Assembly (NCBI GenBank): GCA_002499945.1
Contig: DKYP01000067.1
Span: forward strand, 1-53,118
Direction of reading: 5' to 3'
Length of the DNA stretch: 53,118 nt
Source: Lachnoclostridium sp. UBA7097
Lineage (GTDB): Bacteria > Bacillota > Clostridia > Lachnospirales > Lachnospiraceae
Shown: positions 43,880-52,065 of the stretch, piece by piece
Layout: each line of letters starts with the position of its first letter
Position numbering within the stretch: position 1 is the first letter of the stretch
Notes under the pieces: generated by a model
Databases searched by the model: none
What the model was told of the DNA's origin: nothing
The model's input: the letters and a program-made list of their open reading frames with translations, nothing else
Made by a program: the position numbers and the translations under genes

Positions 43880-45280
43880 ATGAAAAAAGGACAGATATAT
43901 GAAGGAATTGCCATAGAAGTGGATTTTCCAGACAAGGCAACAGTTTTAACAAAAGAAACAGATAAAGATGGCAATGAAAATGAATATAAAGTTATGGTTA
44001 AGGGTGCATTGCAGGGACAGACGGTAAGGTATGTCTTACAGAAGGCACGTGCTGGCAAATGCAAAGGACGCCTTCTTGAAGTGCTTAAAAATTCACCAGA
44101 AGAAACCAGTAAACCTGCATGCAGCCATTTTGGTATATGTGGCGGCTGCACTTACCAGACACTTCCATACCAGGCACAACTTGAATTAAAGAAAAACCAG
44201 GTGCTAAAATTGTTAGGCACTGTACTGGAAGAAGGCTCTTATATATTTGACGGTATATTTCCAAGCCCATGTGAATGGGGATACAGGAATAAAATGGAAT
44301 TTTCATTTGGTGATGAATATAAGGGAGGGCCGCTTTCGCTCGGGCTTCATAAAAAAGGCAGCATACATGATATAATAAATGCTTCAGGCTGTAAAATCGT
44401 AAATAATGATTATACAAAAGTTTTAGACTGTATACGCAGGCATTTCGCCAGCCGGAATATTCCACATTATAATAAAAATACACATACAGGAATACTCCGG
44501 CATCTGCTTGTGCGCCGTGCTGCTTCAACAGGGGAAATGTTAATTGCACTTGTAACAGCATCAGGCATGGAGGAAAGCCTTGGCTTAGGACAGCTTGGCA
44601 AAGAACTTGGAAATCTGGAACTTGAAGGCACTATTACAGGCTTTCTCCATATTATTAATGATGGATTAGGAGATGTAGTAAAAAGTGATGAAACACGTAT
44701 TATATACGGAAAGGACTGGATTACAGAAGAAATACTTGGACTAAAGTTCAGGATTTCCGTATTCTCATTCTTCCAGACAAATACAAAAAGCTCAGAAGTG
44801 CTCTATAACTGCGTAAGAAATTATATAACTGGAAAACCAGCAGGAGTTGTCTTTGACCTGTACAGCGGCACAGGCACAATAGCACAGATAATAGCACCGG
44901 TAGCAGGGAAAGTAACAGGAGTTGAAATTGTAGAAGAGGCAGTTATGGCAGCAAAACAGAATGCAGCAGACAACGGGCTTTTTAACTGTAATTTTATAGC
45001 AGGTGATGTATTAAAAGTGCTTGATGAAATTAAAGAAAAACCTGATTTTATAATACTTGACCCGCCACGGGAAGGAATAAACCCTAAAGCATTAAAAAAA
45101 ATAGGCGGGGATATAAAAGCACCAGGAATGGTTTATATATCCTGTAAGCCAACAAGCCTGGCAAGAGACCTCGCAGAACTTAAGAAATATGGATATAAAG
45201 TGGAGAGGGTGTGCTGTGTTGACATGTTTCCACAAAATGGAAATGTGGAAACAATTTGCAAACTAACCCATATAAAATAA
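43880..45280 (+). CDS. rlmD: 23S rRNA (uracil-5-)-methyltransferase RlmD/RumA
   Basis: A 466-residue SAM-dependent RNA methyltransferase of the TrmA/RumA group. An N-terminal TRAM-like RNA-binding domain (residues 1-70) is followed by iron-sulfur ligands in CSHFGICGGCTYQ, a SAM-binding segment (VFDLYSGTGTIAQI), FIILDPPREGI and the catalytic Cys in VYISCKPTSLARDL. Which uracil it modifies (U1939, U747 or tRNA U54) cannot be told from sequence alone. GAAGGGG precedes the ATG. Confidence 0.9.
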   Translation: MKKGQIYEGIAIEVDFPDKATVLTKETDKDGNENEYKVMVKGALQGQTVRYVLQKARAGKCKGRLLEVLKNSPEETSKPACSHFGICGGCTYQTLPYQAQLELKKNQVLKLLGTVLEEGSYIFDGIFPSPCEWGYRNKMEFSFGDEYKGGPLSLGLHKKGSIHDIINASGCKIVNNDYTKVLDCIRRHFASRNIPHYNKNTHTGILRHLLVRRAASTGEMLIALVTASGMEESLGLGQLGKELGNLELEGTITGFLHIINDGLGDVVKSDETRIIYGKDWITEEILGLKFRISVFSFFQTNTKSSEVLYNCVRNYITGKPAGVVFDLYSGTGTIAQIIAPVAGKVTGVEIVEEAVMAAKQNAADNGLFNCNFIAGDVLKVLDEIKEKPDFIILDPPREGINPKALKKIGGDIKAPGMVYISCKPTSLARDLAELKKYGYKVERVCCVDMFPQNGNVETICKLTHIK

Positions 45281-45375
45281 GGATTTACCGAGGTTTATAA
45301 TTAGTAATATAGTGGTTTTGCCACCCATATTTTGAAAATTGCCATAAATTATAAAAAGAAGGCTGTACGCATTGA

Positions 45376-45546
45376 ACTTTTTGTGTTTCTGTCCTCTTTT
45401 TAGTGTTTCATATAGGAAAATTAGGACTTCTCTCAATTACTATTGCTTCTTGTCTGGGATGGTGCGTGGCAAGTGCTATTGTGGTTCTGAGATACAAGGG
45501 GAATAAGTGGCAGCCGGAAGCCGTTGTTAAAATGATTCAAAACTGA
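45376..45546 (+). pseudogene. C-terminal remnant of a MATE efflux transporter
   Basis: An open frame of about 56 codons with no start codon ends at 45546. Its translation (…GKLGLLSITIASCLGWCV… then GNKWQPEAVVKMIQN) resembles the last helix and tail of MATE-family exporters. A stop at 45373-45375 interrupts the frame upstream. It occupies the gap between rlmD and the DUF4180 gene. Less A-rich base use than the surroundings suggests transfer. Confidence 0.55.
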
Positions 45547-45557
45547 TGGAGGTAGAA

Positions 45558-45950
45558 ATGAAAACAGAGGTTATAAAGAAAAATAATACAGAGGTTGCAG
45601 TTGTGAGCAGTGATGAACTACTGATTACAGATGTCCAGTCAGCTTTAGACTTGATTATGACAGTAAAATACGAAACGGGCTGTACAAATATTGCCATAAA
45701 CAAGGAAGCTATTGTAAATGATTTCTTTGTCTTGAGTACTTGTCTGGCAGGAGAAATATTGCAGAAATTCATCAACTATGGTGTGAGGTTTGCTATATAT
45801 GGTGATTTTTCAAAATATACCAGTAAGCCGTTAAAGGATTTTATGTATGAGAGCAATAAAGGAAAGGATATTTACTTTCAGCCTGCTGCTTCTCTTGCTG
45901 TTGACAAACTTTCTGGATATGCCAAGAACAAAAAAAAGAAACAGTTATGA
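45558..45950 (+). CDS. DUF4180 family protein
   Basis: A 130-residue soluble protein that looks like DUF4180: AVVSSDELLITDVQSALDLIM, then NIAINKEAIVNDFFVLSTCLAGEILQKFINYGVRFAIYGDFS. The family function is unknown; members are often next to regulators or in mobile regions. GGAGG lies 5 bases before the ATG at 45558, which is preferred over the ATG at 45546. It lies between two gene remnants, so the group looks like an imported fragment. Confidence 0.75.
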   Translation: MKTEVIKKNNTEVAVVSSDELLITDVQSALDLIMTVKYETGCTNIAINKEAIVNDFFVLSTCLAGEILQKFINYGVRFAIYGDFSKYTSKPLKDFMYESNKGKDIYFQPAASLAVDKLSGYAKNKKKKQL

Positions 45951-45975
45951 ACGCTGATTTGCAGGAGGTAACGTA

Positions 45976-46170
45976 TGGATAAGATGTCCTGTTTGTGGAG
46001 GCAAGACACGGGACAAGATGCGGATTGATACTGAGTTAAGAAATTTTCCACTATTAATGGCACATAAAAAACATATTTTATCACAGCCCAGGAAAAAAGC
46101 TTATAAAAGCAGCATATTTGACTGCCTGTTAAATGACAACAGGCTTTTGGAAGTGATTAAAAATTTATGA
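45976..46170 (+). pseudogene. Broken cysteine-rich KTR-type protein
   Basis: The frame reads WIRCPVCGGKTRDKMRID, then TELRNFPL, matching the start of the small cysteine-rich KTR proteins common on conjugative elements. No in-frame start exists: the ATG at 45975 after an AGGAGG site is in another frame and soon stops, so a one-base change has probably broken it. The second CxxC expected after NFPL is absent; the frame continues into an unrelated tail (SSIFDCLLNDNRLLEV) ending at 46170. The tail resembles the start of Rpn-type nuclease families, but this is weak. Confidence 0.5.
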
Positions 46171-46198
46171 AACGGACGTGTCCGGGATTATAAAAAAC

Positions 46199-46227
46199 TT
46201 GACAAAAATAAAAGAGAGGAGTATACT
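46199..46227 (+). promoter_or_regulatory. Strong consensus promoter
   Basis: A perfect TTGACA at 46199-46204 and TATACT at 46222-46227 are separated by 17 bases. This is the best match to the sigma-A consensus in the window. The predicted start near 46234 is only 13 bases before a terminator stem. Confidence 0.8.
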
Positions 46228-46246
46228 GTCGTTATCTTAATGGACA

Positions 46247-46275
46247 AAGGCGTTCTGCAATGCAGGACGCCTTTT
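46247..46275 (+). terminator. Intrinsic terminator just after the promoter
   Basis: AAAGGCGT at 46247-46254 pairs with ACGCCTTT, and an inner CTGCA/TGCAG extends the stem; a run of five T follows. It lies before the amidoligase operon, so it either ends a very short RNA or attenuates that operon. Confidence 0.85.
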
Positions 46276-46315
46276 TGCTGTTTAGGAAAATAAAAACAGG
46301 ACAGGAGGAATAGCT

Positions 46316-47635
46316 ATGAAACAGCCAGGGTTATTAAAACATACAGATAAATTAAATGAACAGATGGCACGTTATGGCGTGAAATTTGGGATTTACAAGA
46401 ATAATGTATTTAAAGAGCAGCTATTTCCATTTGATTCAATACCAAGGGTTATAGGGCATAAGGAATTTATGCTTCTGGAAAAAGGATTAAAGCAACGTGT
46501 TATGGCACTTAATTTATTCCTGAAGGATATATACAGTAAAAAGCAGATTGTAAAAGATGGTGTTATACCAGAAGATTTTATTTTTGCTTCAAGTGGTTAT
46601 ATGGCAGAGTGCGAGGGAGTAATGCCAGTAAAGGGTATATATTCACATATATCAGGGATTGACCTTGTAAAAGGGAAAGACGGGCAGTGGTATATCCTTG
46701 AAGATAATTTAAGAGTACCTTCTGGTGCTTCTTACCCTATGATTGCAAGGGAACTTTGCAGGCGCAGTTCGCCAGAAACTTTCAGGGATAATAAGTTAGA
46801 GGATAACAGGAATTATGCAGGACTTCTAAGATGGACAATGGATTATGTAAATACAGGCGGGCATACAGTTATCCTGACACCAGGCAGGTATAATGCAGCA
46901 TATTTTGAACATTCTTACTTAGCAGAAAAAACAGGCGCACACCTTGTAACAGGCTCTGAACTTAAAGCAGATAATGACAGGCTTTATTACATATCGGCAG
47001 ATGGCAGCAGGGAACAGGTAGGGGCAGTTTACCGCAGGATATCTGATGAGTACCTTGACCCTATGAATTTTAATCCAGAATCTTTAATAGGGATTCCACA
47101 TATTTATGATGTGTTCCGTAAAGGGAATGTAGCATTATTAAATGCGCCAGGAAATGGGGTGGCAGATGATAAAGGCATTTATTATTTTGTACCAGAGATG
47201 GTTAAATATTATCTTGGTGAAGATGCAGTTTTAAGTAATGCCCCGACATATCTTCCATTTTATGAAAAAGATATGAAATATGTACTGGAGAACTTTGATA
47301 AACTTGTATTAAAAGATGTAGCAGAAGCCGGTGGATATGGCGTTGTATTTGGAAGTTCCATGTCTAAAGAACAGAAAAAAGATTTTATAAAATTATTAGA
47401 GAAAGAACCACGCAGGTTTATTGCACAGGAAGTAATAGACTTTGAGGATTTAGATATTGTGGATAACGGGGAAATAGTCCCAAGAAAAGCAGACCTCCGT
47501 GCATTTGTGCTTATGGCAGATGAGCCAATAGTATGGAAAAGCGGGCTTACAAGGTTTTCCAGGAATCCAGATTCATTTATTGTTAATTCATCACAGGGAG
47601 GAGGATTTAAAGACACATGGGTATTATATCAGTAG
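46316..47635 (+). CDS. Circularly permuted ATP-grasp (type 2) ligase
   Basis: A 439-residue member of the circularly permuted ATP-grasp family that is found with alpha-E and transglutaminase genes. Landmarks: KGIYSHISGIDLVKGKDGQWYILEDNLRVPSGASYP, then DKLVLKDVAEAGGYGVVFG and a C-terminal SGLTRFSRNPDSFIVNSSQGGGFKDTWV. Such enzymes are predicted amide or peptide ligases that make a small peptide or modify a protein. It is somewhat shorter than many actinobacterial members. CAGGAGG precedes the ATG. It overlaps the next gene by 19 bases. Confidence 0.88.
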   Translation: MKQPGLLKHTDKLNEQMARYGVKFGIYKNNVFKEQLFPFDSIPRVIGHKEFMLLEKGLKQRVMALNLFLKDIYSKKQIVKDGVIPEDFIFASSGYMAECEGVMPVKGIYSHISGIDLVKGKDGQWYILEDNLRVPSGASYPMIARELCRRSSPETFRDNKLEDNRNYAGLLRWTMDYVNTGGHTVILTPGRYNAAYFEHSYLAEKTGAHLVTGSELKADNDRLYYISADGSREQVGAVYRRISDEYLDPMNFNPESLIGIPHIYDVFRKGNVALLNAPGNGVADDKGIYYFVPEMVKYYLGEDAVLSNAPTYLPFYEKDMKYVLENFDKLVLKDVAEAGGYGVVFGSSMSKEQKKDFIKLLEKEPRRFIAQEVIDFEDLDIVDNGEIVPRKADLRAFVLMADEPIVWKSGLTRFSRNPDSFIVNSSQGGGFKDTWVLYQ

Positions 47636-48282
47636 AACAGACAGACCATTTATACTGGCTTGGGAGGTATACAGAAAGGGTATATACAACACTCCGCATT
47701 TTTTCTAAGAGCTTTGATACTATGCTTGATGAGCAGACGGACAGTTACCAGAAGTTTTGTGAATCAATAGATATACCAAATATTTATACTTCAAAAGAAG
47801 ATTTTTTAAAGCGTTATCCATTTGATGCAGATAACCCGGACTCGGTTATAAGCAATATGAACAGGGCGTATGATAATGCTGTAGTGCTGCGTGAAAGCAT
47901 AGGTTCAGAAACATTGTCTTATATACAGCTTGCAATATATGATATTAACAGGGCGGCTTTAAGCAGTTCGCCATTAATTGAAATGCAGCAGGTAATGGAC
48001 CACATTTTAGCATTCTGGGGGATTGCAGATGACAGCATTGATTCAGAGCAGGTACGCAATGTTATTAAGGCAGGAAAACGTATTGAGCGCATAGATATGT
48101 ATGCAAGGCTTGGCGCACCACATAAGGAACTTGTAAAGGAAGTATGCCGCATGGTCCCAAGAGTGGAAAGAAGCTGTATGCTTTATGATAAAATAAAATT
48201 AGAACAGGTAAAAAAACTTGTAGAAAGCCCGGATTTGGATTATTATAGGATTGTATCAGATGTTGAAGCAATTAAAATATAA
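47617..48282 (+). CDS. Alpha-E domain protein
   Basis: A 221-residue all-helical protein of the alpha-E family: VEQTDHLYWLGRYTERVYTTLRI is the typical start (LFWLGRYAER in most members), with RVERSCMLYDKI near the end. It is shorter than the roughly 310 residues usual. The family always accompanies the permuted ATP-grasp and is presumed to be its partner. Its ribosome site, GGAGGAGGA, lies inside the ATP-grasp coding sequence, so translation is coupled. Confidence 0.85.
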   Translation: MGIISVEQTDHLYWLGRYTERVYTTLRIFSKSFDTMLDEQTDSYQKFCESIDIPNIYTSKEDFLKRYPFDADNPDSVISNMNRAYDNAVVLRESIGSETLSYIQLAIYDINRAALSSSPLIEMQQVMDHILAFWGIADDSIDSEQVRNVIKAGKRIERIDMYARLGAPHKELVKEVCRMVPRVERSCMLYDKIKLEQVKKLVESPDLDYYRIVSDVEAIKI

Positions 48283-48300
48283 TAAGTCAGGAGTGGTAAT

Positions 48301-49086
48301 GTGGCGGTTTTACACTTTAGTTATAAAATGGAAATTAGTTATGAAGAACCTGTAGGCAGATGTTATTTTACAATTAAGTGCATACCAAAAGAAGATGCAA
48401 GACAGCACTTAACCAGCATGGATATATTAGTATTACCAGAAAGCAGGTATTCTTATGGCAAAGATTCTTTTGGAAACAGGCAGATTTATGGCTGTGTAGA
48501 AGAGCCGCATAATAAATTTATATTCCAGGTATCAGGGGATGCCAGGATAATACAAACAGATTATGAAGAAGAAGAATGTGCGGAAAGGACTGGAATGTAC
48601 CGTTTCCCTTATGGCAAATGTATTCCAGGGCAGGAGGTTTTAAATTATTATTCATCAATGGATTTGGCAGGCTGTAATAATAATTATAATACCTGTATGT
48701 ATATAATGGATAAACTTTACCAGGATTTTTCTTATGTTCCAGAAAGCACCAGTGTACAAACTACTGCAGAAGAAGCATTGGGACTTGGAAAAGGTGTGTG
48801 CCAGGATTATGCACATATTTATATTTCATTGCTGCGCCTGGCAGGGATTCCAGCCAGGTATGTGTGCGGGCTTATTGTGGGAGAGGGAGAAAGCCACGCA
48901 TGGGCAGAAGCCCTTATAGACGGGAAATGGACAGGGTTTGACCCGGCAAATAACTGCCTGGTTTTAGACAATTATATAAAACTGGGTGATGGCAGGGATG
49001 CAACAGACTGCGCAATTAACCGTGGGACTATGTGGGGTGGAGGCAGGCAGTCACAGGAAGTATCAGTTATTGTAGAAAAGAAATAG
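48301..49086 (+). CDS. Transglutaminase-like protease of the amidoligase operon
   Basis: A 261-residue cytoplasmic protein with the N-terminal beta domain of bacterial transglutaminases (LHFSYKMEISYEEPVG) and the core C-H-D triad in GKGVCQDYAH, SHAWAEA and GFDPANN. It starts with GTG after CAGGAG. In this conserved gene set it is thought to act as a peptidase or peptide-transfer enzyme on the product of the ATP-grasp. Confidence 0.88.
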   Translation: MAVLHFSYKMEISYEEPVGRCYFTIKCIPKEDARQHLTSMDILVLPESRYSYGKDSFGNRQIYGCVEEPHNKFIFQVSGDARIIQTDYEEEECAERTGMYRFPYGKCIPGQEVLNYYSSMDLAGCNNNYNTCMYIMDKLYQDFSYVPESTSVQTTAEEALGLGKGVCQDYAHIYISLLRLAGIPARYVCGLIVGEGESHAWAEALIDGKWTGFDPANNCLVLDNYIKLGDGRDATDCAINRGTMWGGGRQSQEVSVIVEKK

Positions 49087-49148
49087 TTAAAAAAATAATT
49101 CCATTAGAAAGTGGAAAAATAGAAAATAGAAAAACGGGGATAGTTGTT

Positions 49149-50099
49149 ATGGTAAAAACAATTACTTCTGTGGGGCTTCCCATAGATGAAATACTAGAAA
49201 TTAAAAAGAACCGGATTATGCCAGACAGCCCGTCTGGTGATATGAAACGCATTAGCATTGTTACGGGCATACATGGTGATGAATTAGAGGGCCAATATGT
49301 GTGTTTTGGGTTACAGCAGCGGATTATGCAGGAAAAAGAAAACCTTTCTGGCATTGTAGATGTCTACCCTGCAATGAACCCGCTTGGCATTGACTCTGTT
49401 ACAAGGGGGATTCCTGCGTTTGACCTGGATATGAACAGGCTTTTTCCAGGGAATAAAGATGGCAATATGACTGAATACCTGGCGGCAGGGATTATTGAAG
49501 ATGTATCAGGTTCAGACTGCGTAATAGATATACATGCAAGCAATATTTATCTTACAGAAATACCACAGATACGCATTAATGAATTACACGAAGACAGGCT
49601 TGTGCCGCTTGCAATGGAAGCAAACGTTGATTTTATATGGGTACATGGTGCAAGCACAGTGTTAGAATCAACATTTGCATACAGCCTTAACAGTACAGGC
49701 ACGCCAGTTTTAGTTGTTGAAATGGGTGTCGGAATGCGTATTACAAAAGATTATGGAAACCAGCTTATAGACGGGATATTTAACCTTATGCAAAAAATGG
49801 GAATATGGAAAGGCAATACAAAAGAAGTTAAAAAGCCGGTAATATCCAGGAACCCAGATGATGTAATCTATCTTAATGCAAGCACAGGAGGCTTATTTAT
49901 TCCAGCCGCCAGGCATGGTGCAAAGTTAAAAAAAGGCAGTCTTATCGGACGGATTACAGACCCTTTGAGGGGGGAAGTTTTAGATGAAGTAAAAGCGCCA
50001 GCAGACGGAATGTTATTTACTATACGTGAATACCCTGTAGTAGATGAGGGGTCACTTATGGGGCGTATACTTAAAAAGGAGGCCTGTGGCTATGAATAA
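49149..50099 (+). CDS. M14-type succinylglutamate desuccinylase/aspartoacylase family enzyme
   Basis: A 316-residue zinc carboxypeptidase-like protein of the AstE/AspA branch. The zinc site is intact: His42 and Glu45 in TGIHGDELEG and His129 in IDIHAS, with a later VVEMG likely to supply the catalytic Glu. A C-terminal beta domain (ASTGGLFIPAARHGAKLKKG) is usual in the group. The ATG at 49149 is preferred because CGGGGA lies upstream; the frame from 49032 runs into the previous gene without a ribosome site. It probably hydrolyses an amide made in the pathway. Confidence 0.85.
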   Translation: MVKTITSVGLPIDEILEIKKNRIMPDSPSGDMKRISIVTGIHGDELEGQYVCFGLQQRIMQEKENLSGIVDVYPAMNPLGIDSVTRGIPAFDLDMNRLFPGNKDGNMTEYLAAGIIEDVSGSDCVIDIHASNIYLTEIPQIRINELHEDRLVPLAMEANVDFIWVHGASTVLESTFAYSLNSTGTPVLVVEMGVGMRITKDYGNQLIDGIFNLMQKMGIWKGNTKEVKKPVISRNPDDVIYLNASTGGLFIPAARHGAKLKKGSLIGRITDPLRGEVLDEVKAPADGMLFTIREYPVVDEGSLMGRILKKEACGYE

Positions 50100-51015
50100 A
50101 AGGATTATTTATGAACTTAAAGGAATGTACAGGGATTCATTCCGGGTTACAGGTTATGAATATGGGACAGGTGAAAAATCTGTATGTATTGTTGGAAGTT
50201 CAAGAGGAAACGAAGTACAACAGGTTTATTGCTGTTCACTCCTTGTAAAGAAATTTAAACAGCTTGAAAATGAGGGCAGGATTAAAGAGGGGCATAAAAT
50301 CCTTGTAATACCATCAATTAACCCATATTCAATGAATATACAAAAAAGGTTCTGGCCTGTTGATAATACAGATATTAACCGTATGTTTCCAGGCTATGAT
50401 ATGGGAGAAACAACACAGCGCATTGCAGACGGGGTATTTAAGGAAATATCAGGTTATAAATATGGAATACAGTTTACATCATTTTATATGCCAGGAGATT
50501 TTATGCCCCATGTCCGCATTATGGACGAGGGGTTTAGTGAAGCTTCTGTTGCAGGGCAGTTCGGGCTTCCATATGTTATAATACGCAAAGTAAGGCCTTA
50601 TGATACAGCTACATTAAATTATAACTGGCAGGTATGGGACACCCAGGCATTTTCACTTTATACAACAACTACCACAAGAATAGACCAGAACGGGTCTGGA
50701 CAGGCAGTTTTATCTGTTATGAACTTTCTGGCTGCGCAGGGCATTATAAAATACAATGTCCCACAGCTTTTAAAAGCAAAAGTAGTAAATGATACAGATA
50801 TGGTGTCTGTACGTACTTCAGAATCAGGTATATTTGAACCACTTATAAAGGCAGGAGGGAAAGTAACAACAGGACAGCCACTTGCCAATATTTTAAATCC
50901 TTATGAAGCAGAAGTTATAGAAACATTATATTCACCGGTTGATGCAAATGTGTTTTTTATACATAATGAACCTTTAACTTATGCAAATACAGCTGTTATA
51001 AAGCTGGTACAATAG
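50092..51015 (+). CDS. M14-type paralogue lacking zinc ligands (pseudoenzyme)
   Basis: A 307-residue paralogue of the preceding gene, collinear throughout (PSINPYSMNIQ versus PAMNPLGIDSV; NTDINRMFPGYDMG versus LDMNRLFPGNKDG). The zinc motif is lost: HGDE is RGNE (Arg38) and the second ligand His129 is Thr129 (IQFTSF). The C-terminal beta domain is retained. It is therefore likely a regulatory or binding partner, perhaps forming a heterodimer with the active enzyme. AAAAAGGAGG precedes the ATG at 50092, and the start overlaps the previous stop. Confidence 0.8.
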   Translation: MNKRIIYELKGMYRDSFRVTGYEYGTGEKSVCIVGSSRGNEVQQVYCCSLLVKKFKQLENEGRIKEGHKILVIPSINPYSMNIQKRFWPVDNTDINRMFPGYDMGETTQRIADGVFKEISGYKYGIQFTSFYMPGDFMPHVRIMDEGFSEASVAGQFGLPYVIIRKVRPYDTATLNYNWQVWDTQAFSLYTTTTTRIDQNGSGQAVLSVMNFLAAQGIIKYNVPQLLKAKVVNDTDMVSVRTSESGIFEPLIKAGGKVTTGQPLANILNPYEAEVIETLYSPVDANVFFIHNEPLTYANTAVIKLVQ

Positions 51016-51155
51016 GGCCATCAAATATGGCAGCCAGGGTAATCCCATCTGAATAACTTCCAGTATATAAATAAAGGCATTCCAGTATAAAATTATTATA
51101 CCTGTATATAATATATTTTATCATTTTAAATATATACTATATAAGGAGGCTAATT

Positions 51156-51590
51156 ATGGAAAGTAATGATACAATCCAGTTATTAAAGGAATGTGATTCT
51201 GGTACTAAAATGGCTGTTGAATCAATTGATGAGGTTCTTGATAAAGTAAAAGCAACTGAATTAAGGGATGTACTTAATGACAGCAGGATACACCATGAAA
51301 AGCTTGGCAATGAACTCCATTCGCTGCTTCTTGAGCATAACAGTGAGGAAAAGGACCCTGCCCCTATGGCAAAAGGCATGTCATGGTTAAAGACAAATTT
51401 TAAAATGGCAATGGATGGAAGTGACAAGTCTATTGCAAGCCTTATAACTGACGGGTGCAATATGGGGGTAAAATCACTTCATATGTATATGAACCAGTAT
51501 CCTGAGGCAGACAATACTTCAAAAGATATATGCAGCCGCCTTATTTCTATTGAAAGTAAGCTTTGCAAGGATATGCAGCCTTATCTTTAA
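51156..51590 (+). CDS. DUF2383 four-helix-bundle protein
   Basis: A 144-residue soluble helical protein with ferritin-like spacing: MAVESIDEVLDKV, then DSRIHHEKLGNELHSLL, then SIASLITDGCNMGVKSLHMYMNQYP. This fits DUF2383, a family of unknown function that resembles bacterioferritin helices; only part of the metal ligands is apparent. AAGGAGG precedes the ATG. Confidence 0.75.
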   Translation: MESNDTIQLLKECDSGTKMAVESIDEVLDKVKATELRDVLNDSRIHHEKLGNELHSLLLEHNSEEKDPAPMAKGMSWLKTNFKMAMDGSDKSIASLITDGCNMGVKSLHMYMNQYPEADNTSKDICSRLISIESKLCKDMQPYL

Positions 51591-51663
51591 AAAAGTATTT
51601 CCCGTTCCCGGTAGCCCAATTATGAAAATTTAAGAAAATTTTTAAAGAATAAAATCTGGCATA

Positions 51664-51692
51664 TTGAATAATTTGTAATAAAGATGTATAAT
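51664..51692 (+). promoter_or_regulatory. Predicted promoter of the small coiled-coil gene
   Basis: TTGAAT at 51664-51669 and TATAAT at 51687-51692 have a 17-base spacer. Confidence 0.6.
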
Positions 51693-51789
51693 ACCATATA
51701 TACAAAATAGATAAAAATATAATAAAAATTATTATGCCGTACTGTCAGGTTATTAAGCCATAATGTTACGGGAGAACGGGGGATATGCT

Positions 51790-51966
51790 ATGGATAAGTT
51801 AAAAATGGAAGAAAAAGAGCTTAAAGAAAAAATTGAATTTTGTTCACTACTTATTAAGTATGGTAATCTGGTGGGGGCTTCTTCTGAACAAAGTATAAAA
51901 GCCTTCAGGCTTAAGGATAATTTAGAAGAAGAATTGCGGGTCCTGAAGCTGAAGATGGGTGAATAG
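51790..51966 (+). CDS. Hypothetical 58-residue coiled-coil protein
   Basis: A small, highly charged, helical protein (KMEEKELKEKIEFCSLLIKYGN, then KLKDNLEEELRVLK-like heptads). No family recognised. It has its own promoter, an ACGGGGGA ribosome site about 8 bases upstream and a strong terminator after it, so it is a credible gene. The ATG at 51790 is preferred over 51763. Confidence 0.6.
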   Translation: MDKLKMEEKELKEKIEFCSLLIKYGNLVGASSEQSIKAFRLKDNLEEELRVLKLKMGE

Positions 51967-51998
51967 TAGTAGTGTATAATAGATGGGTTGTGGTAAAG

Positions 51999-52049
51999 AA
52001 TAACTAAAATAAGACACTGCATCCAGGGCGGTGTCTTATTTTAGTTATT
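51999..52049. terminator. Bidirectional terminator, 19-bp perfect stem
   Basis: 51999-52017 is the exact reverse complement of 52031-52049, with a 13-base loop. T-rich and A-rich ends let it stop both the plus-strand small gene and the minus-strand polyphosphate kinase gene. Confidence 0.88.
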
Positions 52050-52065
52050 ATAAAGGAATATTAGT

